A stretch of 56,260 bases of DNA, taken from the NCBI GenBank assembly GCA_030700315.1, contig JAUYJO010000077.1:1-56260 (forward strand). Reading direction: 5' to 3'. This stretch comes from Gallionella sp. Its GTDB lineage: Bacteria; Pseudomonadota; Gammaproteobacteria; Burkholderiales; Gallionellaceae. Position numbers and translations under genes: made by a program. The notes beneath the pieces are model-generated. The model did not search any database. It was not told the origin of the DNA and worked only from the letters and a program-made list of their open reading frames with translations. Positions 16,588 through 26,927 of this stretch are shown here, piece by piece. Numbering within the stretch: position 1 is the stretch's first letter; every line of letters begins with the position of its first letter.

Positions 16588-19242
16588 GTGATTATGCCAG
16601 CTCCACCCCTGAACCTACTTCTAAAAATGGCCGTTGTTGCTGGTGTGGAAACGGCGGTGCGACTGCATATCAGTCGTGGCGATGATCTGGATGCCCGCGA
16701 CGGTGGCGGCTTGACCCCGCTCATGTTGGCAGCAAGTCGCAATAAGGCCAATATCTGCCGTCTTCTACTGGCGTCTGGCGTCAACCCTGATTTGGTGGAT
16801 CCTTCCGGTCGAAATGCTCTTGCCATTGCCCATGCGACTGGAGCCTTCGATGCTGCTGCCGTTATTATCGAAGATGCCACTGCTCGACAAGCGCAACAGC
16901 TAGCCACGAACGAATCTGTTGTCGAAGATTACTATACTCACCCAAGGCGAGTAGATACGTTGGCAACGCCTATCCCGATCATTGACACCATCGAACCACA
17001 GGTTGCTGCTCGGGAATCATCTTTGGAAGAACCTGACGTCGGTCAGGGTAATAGAACGGGAAACCCTTCTTTTCAAAATATCGCAACAGGGAACGATGGT
17101 GGATGTCTGGAGGAAGTCGAGATATCCAGTCGAGTGGATATGACGTTGGAATATTCCGACGAGGAAGAAAGCTGCCTTGACCTTTCTGCCTGGGTTATGG
17201 AGGAGGATGGACCACCTCCCAAAGGTGACGAAACTTTGGTCGAGGCGGCAACAAAACTCCACCAGGTTATCACCCGGCATAAGCCTGTAGATATGGCAGA
17301 GGACTGGGAGGATTTCGATCTCTTCCTTCCCGAGTTTGCGGTTCCATTGCTCCAAGTCGACGATGAGGAAGGACGCATCGGCCTGCGCCATCTCTTTTTG
17401 AGAGCGCTCAGGGAAGGCAGCGTCCCCGAAATAACAGTTCAGGCTCTTTGTGATGGTGCGGACGGTTCGCCAAACGATGATGTGGAAGACCTGCTAAATC
17501 TGGTTCTTCACGAACTGGGGGCGGAAACGGATGAGAGGTTGGAGATGGAGGTTCCTTATCTTTCCCCGAATGTCAGCGCCGAAGAGGAGAATGACCTATC
17601 CGATGCACTCGCATTCATGGGCAATGTTTCGTCGGGCAGGAACGAGCCTCTCAGGTTCTACCAACGGAACATTGGGAAAGTAAAACTGCTGACGCGGGAA
17701 GGCGAGATAGTGATCGCCAAGCGCATCGAGGAGGGTCTCAAACACATGATCGAGGCCGTGTCCGCCTGTCCAGTGCTCATTGCCGCAATACTTACTCTGG
17801 CCGACAAGATTGCCCGTGATGAGTTGAGCATAGATGAGGTGATCGACGGGTTCATTGATGTTGAATCCGAAAATATGGAACCTATCCTTGATGAGGTTGG
17901 GGCTGAAGATGATGACGAGGATGGCACGGCACTCGCTGAGGCATATCTCGCCCAGATCAGAGTAAATGCGCTGAAACATTTCGCGGTCATCTCCGACCTG
18001 TTCACCGGGATGTGTGACGCTTATAAAGATTTCGGCTACAACAGCCAGCAATACACCGCGCTGCAAAAACAGATATCCAGCGAGTTGATTCTGTTTCGCT
18101 TCACCACCAAGCAAGTTCATGCTCTGTGCGGTACCATTCGAAAATTGGCGGAAGAGGCTCGTGAACTTGAGCGCGATATGATGGAGTTATGCGTTGCCAA
18201 GGCGAATATGCCGAAGGCGGACTTCCTCAAGGTCATTTCGCGGAACGATGAAAATCTTGGCTGGATGAGGCAGGAAATTTCAGCGAACAAGCCCCACAGT
18301 GAATCGTTGGCCTTTTTTCAGGATGCCATCATCGAACAGCATAGGAAGATGCTCGAACTGCAACAGCGCATCGGAATACCCATAAAGGTTCTTGAAGAGG
18401 TCGATGGGCAGTTGTCGGACGGTGAAGCAAAAGTTCTGAGAGCCAAGCGCGATATGATCGAAGCCAACCTGCGCCTAGTGATTTCCATCGCCATGAAATA
18501 TAACAACCGGAGCCTGCCATTCCTCGACCTTATCCAGGAGGGAAATATCGGGCTGATGAATGCTGTGGACAGGTTCGAATATCGTCTTGGCTACAAGTTC
18601 TCGACCTACGCCACTTGGTGGATAAGGCAGGCGATAACCCGCTCCATAGCAGACAAGGCTCGCACCATCCGTCTTCCGGTACATATGGTAGAGACCATCA
18701 ACAAGATGGAACGCATCTCACGGCAGACCCTGCAGCGGACGGGTTCTGAACCAGATGCGGCGACTCTTGCGGTGGAGATGGAGATGCCCAAGGAAAAAAT
18801 TCTCAAGATATTGAATATCGCCAAAGAGCCAATCTCGTTGGAGACACTGGCGGGCGATGAGGATGGCTCGTCCTTGAGCGATTCCATCGAAGATGAGAGC
18901 CTGATGCCGCAGCTCGAAGTTCTGGCGCAAGAAAGCTTGGCAAGAATCGTAAAGGAGGTTCTCGACTCGATAGAGCCGCGAGAAGCCCAAATATTGCGTA
19001 TGCGCTTCGGTATCGATATGGACGACGATCACACGTTGGAGGAGGTTGGCCAGCAGTACGACGTCACGCGCGAGCGTATCCGCCAGATCGAAGCCAAGGC
19101 GTTGCGTAAGCTGAAACATCCATCCCGTTCGGAAAAGTTGGAAAGCTTTCTGACGGAAAAAACGAGGGAAGATATCCGATTGAAAAAGTCGAAGGACTTA
19201 TTGGCGGTGGTAACGGACGAGTCTCTGGAATGTCCCCAATGA
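16588..19242 (+). CDS. Ankyrin-repeat / sigma-70 (RpoD-like) fusion
   Basis: About 884 residues. Residues 8-100 form two to three ankyrin repeats ([20 protein letters not shown] is one unit). An acidic linker follows, with a segment near 255-320 recalling sigma region 1.1. Region 1.2 ([20 protein letters not shown]) starts at about 353, a non-conserved region follows, region 2 starts near 618 ([20 protein letters not shown]), 2.4 has [14 protein letters not shown] near 675, then region 3, and region 4.2 has [20 protein letters not shown] near 816. Regions 2 and 4 are almost identical to housekeeping RpoD, so consensus-type promoters should be recognised. Such a complete primary-type sigma factor on an island, fused to ankyrin repeats, is unusual. 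Start is GTG at 16588 or ATG at 16594. Its end overlaps the MORC-type gene, so the two are coupled. Confidence 0.9.
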   Translation: MIMPAPPLNLLLKMAVVAGVETAVRLHISRGDDLDARDGGGLTPLMLAASRNKANICRLLLASGVNPDLVDPSGRNALAIAHATGAFDAAAVIIEDATARQAQQLATNESVVEDYYTHPRRVDTLATPIPIIDTIEPQVAARESSLEEPDVGQGNRTGNPSFQNIATGNDGGCLEEVEISSRVDMTLEYSDEEESCLDLSAWVMEEDGPPPKGDETLVEAATKLHQVITRHKPVDMAEDWEDFDLFLPEFAVPLLQVDDEEGRIGLRHLFLRALREGSVPEITVQALCDGADGSPNDDVEDLLNLVLHELGAETDERLEMEVPYLSPNVSAEEENDLSDALAFMGNVSSGRNEPLRFYQRNIGKVKLLTREGEIVIAKRIEEGLKHMIEAVSACPVLIAAILTLADKIARDELSIDEVIDGFIDVESENMEPILDEVGAEDDDEDGTALAEAYLAQIRVNALKHFAVISDLFTGMCDAYKDFGYNSQQYTALQKQISSELILFRFTTKQVHALCGTIRKLAEEARELERDMMELCVAKANMPKADFLKVISRNDENLGWMRQEISANKPHSESLAFFQDAIIEQHRKMLELQQRIGIPIKVLEEVDGQLSDGEAKVLRAKRDMIEANLRLVISIAMKYNNRSLPFLDLIQEGNIGLMNAVDRFEYRLGYKFSTYATWWIRQAITRSIADKARTIRLPVHMVETINKMERISRQTLQRTGSEPDAATLAVEMEMPKEKILKILNIAKEPISLETLAGDEDGSSLSDSIEDESLMPQLEVLAQESLARIVKEVLDSIEPREAQILRMRFGIDMDDDHTLEEVGQQYDVTRERIRQIEAKALRKLKHPSRSEKLESFLTEKTREDIRLKKSKDLLAVVTDESLECPQ

Positions 19243-20741
19243 ACCGGAACGCGAACGCCAGAAATGCTCCGCCACGTGCTGGGGCGATGCTGGAAGCATT
19301 GAGGGGGCTCGGCTATACGACCGCCGCAGCCTTGGCCGACATCGTCGATAACAGCATATCGGCAGGAGCTACCGAGGTCTTGATCAATTTTTCTTGGAAC
19401 GACACATCAAGCTCGGTTTCGGTGCTCGATAACGGTTGCGGGATGGATGATGCCGAACTGGAAAGTGCTATGCGTCTGGGAGACATAAGCCCTCTGGAAA
19501 AGCGTGACCGGACGGATCTGGGGCGGTTCGGGATGGGGCTGAAAACTGCCTCCTTCTCTCAATGCCGCAGATTGACGGTGGCATCCGTTAAAAACGGTGC
19601 AACGTCCTGCCTGCGATGGGACCTGGATGCGTTGGCGGCATCCCCCGAGGCTGGATGGCTTCTGTTCGAAGGTCCGTCTCCCGGATCCGAAACATTACTG
19701 GCTCCCATCTCCCAGATTAAATTGGGCACTCTAGTCCTTTGGGAGATTTTGGACCGGATAGTAACCAAGGGCTACGTTGCCAACGACTTCAACGATCTGA
19801 TAGACCGCGTTGAGTCGCATTTCGCCATGGTGTTCCACCGTCTCATTCAGGACCCCAATGCACGACTGAAGATTCTGCTGAATGGGAAACGGATTATGCC
19901 TTGGGATCCTTTCTTGACGGGGCATGCAGCGAAAACGTGGGACTCACCCATCGCTAGGACTACTACGGAGTCGGGAATTGTCGAGGTCGAATGCCACGTG
20001 TTGCCACACCGCGACAAGCTTTCACCCGCCGAGTTCGATGCCGGTGGAGGACCCGAAGGATGGACTGCCCAACAGGGCATCTACATCTACCGCAACGAGC
20101 GCCTTCTGGTGGCCGGTGGCTGGCTGGGTTTGGGGCAAGGACGGGCGTGGAATCGAGAGGAAGCCTATCGTCTGGCGCGCATCCGTCTCGACATTCCGAA
20201 CACGGCAGATGCCGAGTGGAAGATCGATATCCGCAAATCTACGGCCAAGCCTCCAGTCTCTATGCGTCTTTGGCTAACAAGGCTGGCGGAGGATACCCGC
20301 GAACGTGCCAGAAAAGTTTTTGCTTACCGCGGAAGTCCGACTCCCGTGTCCGGTGGTGGCACCGTCGAACAGGCTTGGCGTATAGAGCGTTCAAGAACCG
20401 GGGCGAGATACAAGATCGATGAAAAGCATCCCGTCGTATCCGCTGTGCTCGACGGTGCAGGTGAACTTCTTCCTATGGTGAAGGCCATGTTGCGCGTCGT
20501 CGAGGAGACCGTTCCAGTTCAGCGGATCTGGCTGGATACCGCTGAAAACAAGGAAACGCCGCAAACGGGATTTGTAGGAGAGCCCTCCGAAAAGGTTGTT
20601 GCGGTATTGAAAACGATCTACGCGGATATGATTGGACGACGGGGGATGTCCCCCGCCAACGCCAAAAAAATGCTTGCCGTCACCGAGCCCTTCCAGAACT
20701 ATCCGGGACTTGTAGCCGGACTGCAGGACGAACCAGCCTAG
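19239..20741 (+). CDS. MORC-type GHKL ATPase
   Basis: Cytoplasmic GHKL (HSP90/MutL-like) ATPase of about 500 residues. The ATP site is clear: N-box [15 protein letters not shown]1 DNGCGM, and G2 lid [13 protein letters not shown], all within the first 115 residues. Fold and length match the prokaryotic relatives of eukaryotic MORC proteins, which are known from restriction-modification-like loci. After the ATPase there is a transducer-like domain with [17 protein letters not shown]. The ATG at 19239 gives an ATGA overlap with the sigma gene stop; an ATG at 19230 is also possible. The following Z1 gene starts 27 bases after the stop. Role inferred: ATP-driven clamp or remodeller in the defence complex. 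Confidence 0.88.
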   Translation: MNRNANARNAPPRAGAMLEALRGLGYTTAAALADIVDNSISAGATEVLINFSWNDTSSSVSVLDNGCGMDDAELESAMRLGDISPLEKRDRTDLGRFGMGLKTASFSQCRRLTVASVKNGATSCLRWDLDALAASPEAGWLLFEGPSPGSETLLAPISQIKLGTLVLWEILDRIVTKGYVANDFNDLIDRVESHFAMVFHRLIQDPNARLKILLNGKRIMPWDPFLTGHAAKTWDSPIARTTTESGIVEVECHVLPHRDKLSPAEFDAGGGPEGWTAQQGIYIYRNERLLVAGGWLGLGQGRAWNREEAYRLARIRLDIPNTADAEWKIDIRKSTAKPPVSMRLWLTRLAEDTRERARKVFAYRGSPTPVSGGGTVEQAWRIERSRTGARYKIDEKHPVVSAVLDGAGELLPMVKAMLRVVEETVPVQRIWLDTAENKETPQTGFVGEPSEKVVAVLKTIYADMIGRRGMSPANAKKMLAVTEPFQNYPGLVAGLQDEPA

Positions 20742-20768
20742 GGCGGGCAATAAATCAAAGGACGTGCT

Positions 20769-23636
20769 ATGACGGGAACCCACAAAACTTTCATCAATGT
20801 CGTCAGCATAGCCCAGACCCTTCTGTTTGGGGAAAAGGACAGATCGGCCATCACACCCACACTCATCGCGGAAAAAGTCGATCTGGCTGGCGGTATCGTA
20901 AATGCTGCAGGATTGGGAGAGTTCGATAGGCAGGCCGCCATCAGTGAACTCATCCGCAGATTCAGCCTTTGGATAGGGCAGGATTCGACCCTGCACGATG
21001 CGGTCGGCCACGAGCACTGGCTCATAGCGTCTAGGAAAAAGGACTGGCGCTACTGGCAGCGGTATCAGGGTTATCTGGAAAGGAAGATGTCCGCAACGGC
21101 GGTCGAAGCTCTGGACGTATCCACCGATAAGATACTGGAGCTGCTCGAAGACCCGGAACGCGAAGGCTCGTGGGATCGGCGTGGCTTGGTTGTAGGACAC
21201 GTTCAGTCGGGCAAGACGGGAAACTATTCAGGACTCGTCTGTAAGGCAGCGGATGCTGGTTACAAAATCATCATCGTGCTGGCGGGCCTGCACAACAATC
21301 TGCGCTCCCAAACCCAGATCCGTCTGGAGGAAAGTTTTTTAGGCTACGAGACTTCCTTTGCCGGTGAAGTCGGCAAACCCGTAGGTGTGGGCGAGATAGA
21401 CACTGACTCGAAAATCCAGCCGAACTGTGCAACGACGAGGGCCGACAAGGGCGATTTCACCACCAAGGTTGCCAAGCATCTCGCTATCTCTCCCGAGCAA
21501 AGACCGTGGCTGTTCGTCGTGAAGAAGAACAAGACCGTCCTTGAGAGGCTGTTGAAATGGATACGCAGTCACGTTGCCGATGCCACCGACTCGAAGAGCG
21601 GTCGCCGGTTCGTATCCAACCTGCCACTGCTTCTGATCGACGACGAGGCCGACCACGCATCTGTCGATACGGGCGAGCAGTTGTTCAACCCCGACGGCAC
21701 GCCTGACGACGAGCACCAGCCGAAGGCCATAAACAGCCGCATCCGTAAGATTCTGCACTCTTTTGCGAAATCGGCCTACGTCGGATATACGGCCACACCC
21801 TTCGCCAATATTTTCATTCACCGCCGCAACGAGACGACCGAGGAAGGGCCCGACCTTTTTCCGCAATCCTTCATCATCAATCTTGCGGCACCTTCCAATT
21901 ACGTGGGCCCCGCCCGCGTGTTCGGTTTGAATTCACCCGACGGACGGATTGGCGGATTGCCCCTGACGCGAGATATTTCTGACCATGTAAGCAAGGTCGG
22001 TTCGGGCGGATGGATGCCGCCTCAGCACAACAAGGAACACATCCCTCTCCACGAAGGACTCGACGCAGTGCCTCCCTCGATGCGGGAGGCGATCGGAGCT
22101 TTCGTTCTGGCTTGCGCCGCCCGCATCTGTCGGGGGCAGGATTCTGAGCACTCCTCAATGCTGATCCACGTTACGCGGTTGAATCTCGTTCAGAAAGAGG
22201 TGTATCGGCAGGTCGAAGAGATCGTTAAAAGGATGAGGCAGCGGATAACCAGGGGCGTGGACCACGAGGCTTTGCTTGCCGAACTTCATAACCTTTGGAA
22301 TAACGACTTCCTGCCTACCTGCGCGGAAATTACGTCACTCCTCCCCGAAGAGGAGTGCCATACCTTAACGCCGACTTGGGAGCAGATTCTTGCGGTTCTG
22401 CCAGACGTTCTGTCTGATATCGATGTCAGGATGATCAACGGCACGGCCAAGGATGCGCTCGACTACGCCGAGCACCAAGGCAAGGGATTGAAGATCATCG
22501 CCATTGGTGGTGACAAGCTCTCGCGCGGTCTCACCCTGGAAGGGTTGTGCGTCAGCTATTTCATCAGAACCTCCAAGATGTATGACACGCTGATGCAGAT
22601 GGGGCGATGGTTCGGCTACCGTCCGGGCTACATCGATCTTTGCCGTCTCTACACGACTGCGGAACTTGTCGAGTGGTTCGGCCACATCGCCGATGCCTCG
22701 GAGGAACTCCGTGAAGAGTTTGATGCCATGGTCGAAAGTGGCGGGACGCCGAAAGATTACGGGCTCAAGGTTCAGTCCCATCCAATCCTGATGGTCACCT
22801 CTCCGCTCAAGATGCGTACTGCGGAAACCCTGTTGCTTTCGTACAGCGGAAATCTCGTCCAGACCGTCGCCATGTTTCGCGATCCTGCCATTTTGCGCCG
22901 CAACCTGGATGCGACGAATCGCCTGCTGACCGCTATGGGCGAGCCTGACGAACGTGGGCCGACAAGGGTTCGCGATGGAGACCCAGACAAATGGAAAAGC
23001 TCTTTTTTGTGGAACGGGGTGGGGGCAAACCTGATTACCGATTTCCTGACTTCGTATTCGACACATCCGAAGGCACCCAGAGCGAACAGCTCGGTTATCG
23101 CCGAGTTTGTGGGCAGAATGGTCGCAGCCGGAGAGCTGACATCTTGGACCGTTGCCTTATTGGGGGAGGGGCAAGCGACGAACCCATACGTCTTCGCGAA
23201 CGGACTGAATGTGGCGATGCCGTACAGGGCCGACACCAAAGTGGAGGGCAGCTACTCGATCGGTGTCCTGACGGAGCCTGGCGACGAAGCCATCGACCTT
23301 GATTACCCCGCTTGGAAGAAGGCGTTGGACTGGACTCTTTCGGAGTGGAAACCCGATCCTGCACGCAATCGGCTTATACGTCCGATACGTCCGAGCGGGA
23401 AGAAGGTACGCAATGTGCGGGGTCTGGGTCGGGACGACATCAATGCATCACCCGAGCGCGGTGTCCTGCTGCTGTACCCGCTTTCCCCAAAAGGTGCCGG
23501 AGAGTCCGTATTGAACGTCTGGAGCGAGCCCATCATGGCCTTTGCCATCAGTTTTCCTTCCAGCAATTCGGCTGTGAAGGTGGAATACAAAGTAGATCAT
23601 CTTTTGTGGGAGCAAGAATATGGCCCGGCCGACTGA
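20769..23636 (+). CDS. Z1-domain superfamily II helicase-like ATPase
   Basis: Large ATPase of 955 residues. Walker A is GHVQSGKTGNY near residue 145, Walker B is LIDDEADHAS near 290, and motifs V/VI appear as GGDKLSRGLTLEGL (about 580) and QMGRWFGYRPGY (about 608), the last being the Z1-domain hallmark. Z1 proteins are associated with GHKL ATPases and restriction-like nucleases in phage defence loci. A C-terminal domain of about 300 residues has no clear family. Its stop overlaps the start of the following nuclease gene by 17 bases. DNA translocation or remodelling is inferred from the fold; it has not been shown for this sequence. Confidence 0.9.
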   Translation: MTGTHKTFINVVSIAQTLLFGEKDRSAITPTLIAEKVDLAGGIVNAAGLGEFDRQAAISELIRRFSLWIGQDSTLHDAVGHEHWLIASRKKDWRYWQRYQGYLERKMSATAVEALDVSTDKILELLEDPEREGSWDRRGLVVGHVQSGKTGNYSGLVCKAADAGYKIIIVLAGLHNNLRSQTQIRLEESFLGYETSFAGEVGKPVGVGEIDTDSKIQPNCATTRADKGDFTTKVAKHLAISPEQRPWLFVVKKNKTVLERLLKWIRSHVADATDSKSGRRFVSNLPLLLIDDEADHASVDTGEQLFNPDGTPDDEHQPKAINSRIRKILHSFAKSAYVGYTATPFANIFIHRRNETTEEGPDLFPQSFIINLAAPSNYVGPARVFGLNSPDGRIGGLPLTRDISDHVSKVGSGGWMPPQHNKEHIPLHEGLDAVPPSMREAIGAFVLACAARICRGQDSEHSSMLIHVTRLNLVQKEVYRQVEEIVKRMRQRITRGVDHEALLAELHNLWNNDFLPTCAEITSLLPEEECHTLTPTWEQILAVLPDVLSDIDVRMINGTAKDALDYAEHQGKGLKIIAIGGDKLSRGLTLEGLCVSYFIRTSKMYDTLMQMGRWFGYRPGYIDLCRLYTTAELVEWFGHIADASEELREEFDAMVESGGTPKDYGLKVQSHPILMVTSPLKMRTAETLLLSYSGNLVQTVAMFRDPAILRRNLDATNRLLTAMGEPDERGPTRVRDGDPDKWKSSFLWNGVGANLITDFLTSYSTHPKAPRANSSVIAEFVGRMVAAGELTSWTVALLGEGQATNPYVFANGLNVAMPYRADTKVEGSYSIGVLTEPGDEAIDLDYPAWKKALDWTLSEWKPDPARNRLIRPIRPSGKKVRNVRGLGRDDINASPERGVLLLYPLSPKGAGESVLNVWSEPIMAFAISFPSSNSAVKVEYKVDHLLWEQEYGPAD

Positions 23637-24624
23637 CGAGTTCGTTCTTGCTTGGGAATCCCTTGCGGGCCAATCAACGGAAGATGGATGGCGAAGCATA
23701 CCGGTCGCGTGCGCGGGTTCCTGTCATCTAATGGCGGCCAGGCGATTTCCTGAGAATGTGGAATCGCTGCTTGCGCATTTCCCATCCGCGAAGATTCCGG
23801 TCGCTGAAAAGTTGCCCGAGGGTAGAGGCTTCACCATCGAGCGGGTGGATCCTCACGGTGATGGAGAAACTTGGTTGGCATTGACTAGAAGTGATTCGGG
23901 CAGCATCGAGCTATTCGTCGCGATGGTGGGCGATGTAGTCGGGGTGTTGGACATTGAGGCGGATTCGGATGATGAGCGGCTACTGACGATATTCCTCGGC
24001 AGGGTGCGGGCTTGGCAGGAGTTCATGCGCCGTGGTGCTCAGGGGCTGGAGCCCGAGGCCGAAATCGGCCTGATCGGAGAGTTGTCGTTTCTGGCATGCA
24101 TGGTTGAAGCTGGTATTTCGACATCGCTGGCGGTGGAGTCTTGGGTGGGACCGCTCGACGGGATTCAGGACTTCGAGGTGGGTACCGGCGCAGTGGAGGT
24201 GAAGGCGACCGTTTCGACGGAAGGTTTTCCAGCCAAGATAGGCTCGCTCGAACAGTTGGATGATTCCATCCGACAACCGCTATTCATCGCTGGAATCCGA
24301 CTTTCCCAAACCGAGTCGGGCCAGAACCTGCCGGAATTCGTCGCCCGCATCCGACGACTTTTGATTGGCGGCATGGGGGCAGAACAACTATTTTCGGACA
24401 GGCTTCTGGCCGCAGGATATTTTGATGCACACGTCGACAGGTATCCGCGTCGTTTCTCCGTAGCGGGGATCAGGATCATTGAGGTGGGTGATGGATTTCC
24501 CCGCTTGACCCACGCAACGGTGCCGATGGGTATCAGAAGAACAAAGTATGAGATAGATCTCGATAGGATTCTCGGGGAGAGTCTTGGGCCTGAAACTGTA
24601 TTTAAGAAACTGGGAGTGCTTTAA
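23620..24624 (+). CDS. PD-(D/E)XK motif protein (DUF4420 family)
   Basis: Predicted DNA endonuclease of 334 residues. LIGELSFL near residue 150 supplies a Glu, WVGPLDGIQDFEV near 175 supplies the Asp and AVEVKAT near 192 the E-x-K, together giving the restriction-endonuclease-fold active site typical of DUF4420 proteins. Members sit next to Z1 and GHKL ATPases. The start overlaps the Z1 gene by 17 bases and only two bases separate its stop from the AIPR gene, so all are one operon. Likely the DNA-cutting component, by inference. Confidence 0.85.
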   Translation: MARPTDEFVLAWESLAGQSTEDGWRSIPVACAGSCHLMAARRFPENVESLLAHFPSAKIPVAEKLPEGRGFTIERVDPHGDGETWLALTRSDSGSIELFVAMVGDVVGVLDIEADSDDERLLTIFLGRVRAWQEFMRRGAQGLEPEAEIGLIGELSFLACMVEAGISTSLAVESWVGPLDGIQDFEVGTGAVEVKATVSTEGFPAKIGSLEQLDDSIRQPLFIAGIRLSQTESGQNLPEFVARIRRLLIGGMGAEQLFSDRLLAAGYFDAHVDRYPRRFSVAGIRIIEVGDGFPRLTHATVPMGIRRTKYEIDLDRILGESLGPETVFKKLGVL

Positions 24625-24626
24625 AA

Positions 24627-26396
24627 ATGGACTTATCCGAATTCTTGCTGGAAACACAGGCCGAAGTCAGGTCACAGATGAGCGATGGCAATCCCTTCGC
24701 GGAAATGGTGTTTTCCGAGGTGGTCATGCAGCATATGGTGGAAATTGGAATGACGTTCGAGCCCGTCGTCTGCCACTTCACCGGGAAATTCGGTAATGCC
24801 GTCCTGCGTTTGAGCGGTTACGCGATGTCGGACGAGGCCGATCAGTTGGATCTGTTCGTGAGCCTATACGAGGGGGTCGACGAACTTACTCCCGTCCCCG
24901 ATGCGGATACCAAAATGGCAGTTGAGCAGTGCATACGCTTCTTAAGCCTCTGCGCCGAAGGCAAGATGGCACCGAAACTGGATCCGTCTGACGAGGTTCT
25001 TTCGCTGGCGCTCACCATTCAGGAGATATACAACGGTCTCGAACAGGTAAGGGTTTACGTCCTGACCGATAAAATCGCCAAAGCCAAGAGTTTCAAAACC
25101 CGGGAGATAGCCGGAAAATCCGTTCGCCTTGAGGTCATGGACATCGAGCGTCTTTACCGCCACTGGTCCGAGGGTAAGCCGCGCGACGAACTGGTTATCG
25201 ACTTCATCAAGGTGTCGGGTTCCCCTTTGCCCTGTGTATACGTTCCCGGCGCACCCAACGAATACGATTACGCCCTTACTGCGATTCCTGGTGAAGCACT
25301 GCGGTTCGTCTACGAGAAATTCGGTTCCAGGCTGCTGGAGGCCAATGTTCGCTCGTTCCTGAGCGTGAAGGGCAAGGGTGTGAATGCGGGTATACAGAAT
25401 ACCCTGCGCACGAATCCAGGACACTTCATGGCCTACAACAACGGGATCGTGCTCGTGGCCGATGAAGTTCGATACGAAAAAACCGATGATGGAGCCATGG
25501 GCATCGCTTGGATGAAAGGCATGCAGATAGTGAACGGCGGGCAGACTACGGCCTCGCTTTATTTCGCAAAGAAGAAGTTTCCCGAGACGGATCTGAGCAG
25601 GGTGCGTGTACCCGCGAAAATCATCGTAATGCGCGAGCAGGATCCAGCCAAAGAGGAGGCGTTGGTCTCCGACATCTCACGTTTCGCCAACAGTCAGAAT
25701 GCGGTCAGACAGTCCGATCTTTCCGCCAACAAACCGTTCCACGTCGAGGTTGAGAAACTCTCACTTACTGTTTATTGTCCCGACGGCATCGGTAGATGGT
25801 TCTACGAACGGGCTGCGGGAAGCTACAACACGCTTCTGAGTCGCGAGGGAACTACACCAGCCAAATTGAAAGTTCTGAAGGATGCCATCCCGCCGTCCCG
25901 GAAAATCACCAAGACGGATATGGCCAAATACATCAACGCTTGGGATAGAAAACCCGATGTGGTAAGCCTCGGCTCCCAGAAAAACTTCGATCGCTTCATG
26001 GCATCACTTTCGGGGGAAGAGGGTGAGGAGACACCGATGCCTGGTGTGGCGGAATACAAGGTGATGATAGCCAAAACCAAGATATTTAAAGACACGCAAA
26101 AACTCGTGCGCCCCATGTTTCAAGCATTCCAAGCAAATGTGGCCGCCTACGTCGTATCGGTTCTGGCCGACAGGCTGGGGGATAGGATCGACCTCGACCG
26201 CATTTGGCTCCGTCAAAGCGTGTCTGAGGAGTTGCTCTCGCAGATATCCATTTGGGCAAGGGAAGTGAACGACGTACTCCATAGAACTGCGGCAGGCCGG
26301 ATGGTTTCCGAGTGGGCCAAGAAACCCGAATGTCGAGATGCCGTTCTAGGTGCGACCTACTCGGAGCCTGCTGAAAATATTCCAGAGGTGCGTTGA
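24627..26396 (+). CDS. AIPR family abortive-infection-type protein
   Basis: Protein of 589 residues with the AIPR domain named after phage abortive infection proteins. Visible signatures are LLEANVRSFL, MAYNNGI, the glycine-rich MQIVNGGQTTASL near residue 300, and ISRFANSQNAVRQSDLSANK. No catalytic activity is established for the family; the NGGQT and Asn/Arg-rich motifs point to a nucleotide or nucleic acid function. Last gene of the plus-strand sigma-MORC-Z1-nuclease-AIPR operon. It converges on vsr with a gap of 89 bases. Confidence 0.88.
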   Translation: MDLSEFLLETQAEVRSQMSDGNPFAEMVFSEVVMQHMVEIGMTFEPVVCHFTGKFGNAVLRLSGYAMSDEADQLDLFVSLYEGVDELTPVPDADTKMAVEQCIRFLSLCAEGKMAPKLDPSDEVLSLALTIQEIYNGLEQVRVYVLTDKIAKAKSFKTREIAGKSVRLEVMDIERLYRHWSEGKPRDELVIDFIKVSGSPLPCVYVPGAPNEYDYALTAIPGEALRFVYEKFGSRLLEANVRSFLSVKGKGVNAGIQNTLRTNPGHFMAYNNGIVLVADEVRYEKTDDGAMGIAWMKGMQIVNGGQTTASLYFAKKKFPETDLSRVRVPAKIIVMREQDPAKEEALVSDISRFANSQNAVRQSDLSANKPFHVEVEKLSLTVYCPDGIGRWFYERAAGSYNTLLSREGTTPAKLKVLKDAIPPSRKITKTDMAKYINAWDRKPDVVSLGSQKNFDRFMASLSGEEGEETPMPGVAEYKVMIAKTKIFKDTQKLVRPMFQAFQANVAAYVVSVLADRLGDRIDLDRIWLRQSVSEELLSQISIWAREVNDVLHRTAAGRMVSEWAKKPECRDAVLGATYSEPAENIPEVR

Positions 26397-26485
26397 GGAG
26401 GCAATGGCCGTTTCCAGCGAATGACCAATATCCAGCATGGATTCGAAAAGGGAGACCGCTCTCGGCGGAAGGGTATATTTTTCCA

Positions 26486-26920
26486 TCAAACCTCCACCAG
26501 TTTTTTCAGGCGCCGCTGCAGAATTCCAGATACCCTGCCCGGCACAGCTTCAGCATTGTGTTTGATCTCACACTCCCATATGACGATGGGAAGCCAGCCT
26601 GCTTTTCGAAGAAGAGAAAGATTATTTTTATCCCGCATGACATTCCCCTCAAATTTCTGCTCCCAGAAATCTAAACGGGATTTCGGCGTGTAAGCATATT
26701 TGCATCCCTGATGCCGATGCCAGAAACAGCCATGAACAAAGATTACAGCCCTGTATTTTGGGAGAACAATATCCGGTCTTCCTGGAAGGGTCTTATTCGC
26801 AATTCTGAATCGGTATCCCATGCGATGCAGCATCGAGCGGACAGCCAGCTCGGGCTTTGTATTCTTTCCTCGGATGCGGGACATATTCCAGCTGCGTTTT
26901 TCCGAGGTCAACGTATCCAT
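26486..26920 (-). CDS. vsr: Very short patch repair endonuclease Vsr
   Basis: Complete 144-residue Vsr, which nicks 5' of T in T:G mismatches arising from deamination of 5-methylcytosine. RSWNMSRIRGKNTKPE is the N-terminal signature; LPGRPDIVLPKYRAVIFVHGCFWHRHQGC holds the catalytic Asp, the His pair and zinc ligands. It follows the cytosine methyltransferase gene by seven bases on the same strand, the standard dcm-vsr arrangement. It converges with the AIPR gene. Confidence 0.95.
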   Translation of the reverse strand: MDTLTSEKRSWNMSRIRGKNTKPELAVRSMLHRMGYRFRIANKTLPGRPDIVLPKYRAVIFVHGCFWHRHQGCKYAYTPKSRLDFWEQKFEGNVMRDKNNLSLLRKAGWLPIVIWECEIKHNAEAVPGRVSGILQRRLKKLVEV

Positions 26921-26927
26921 GCTAAAT

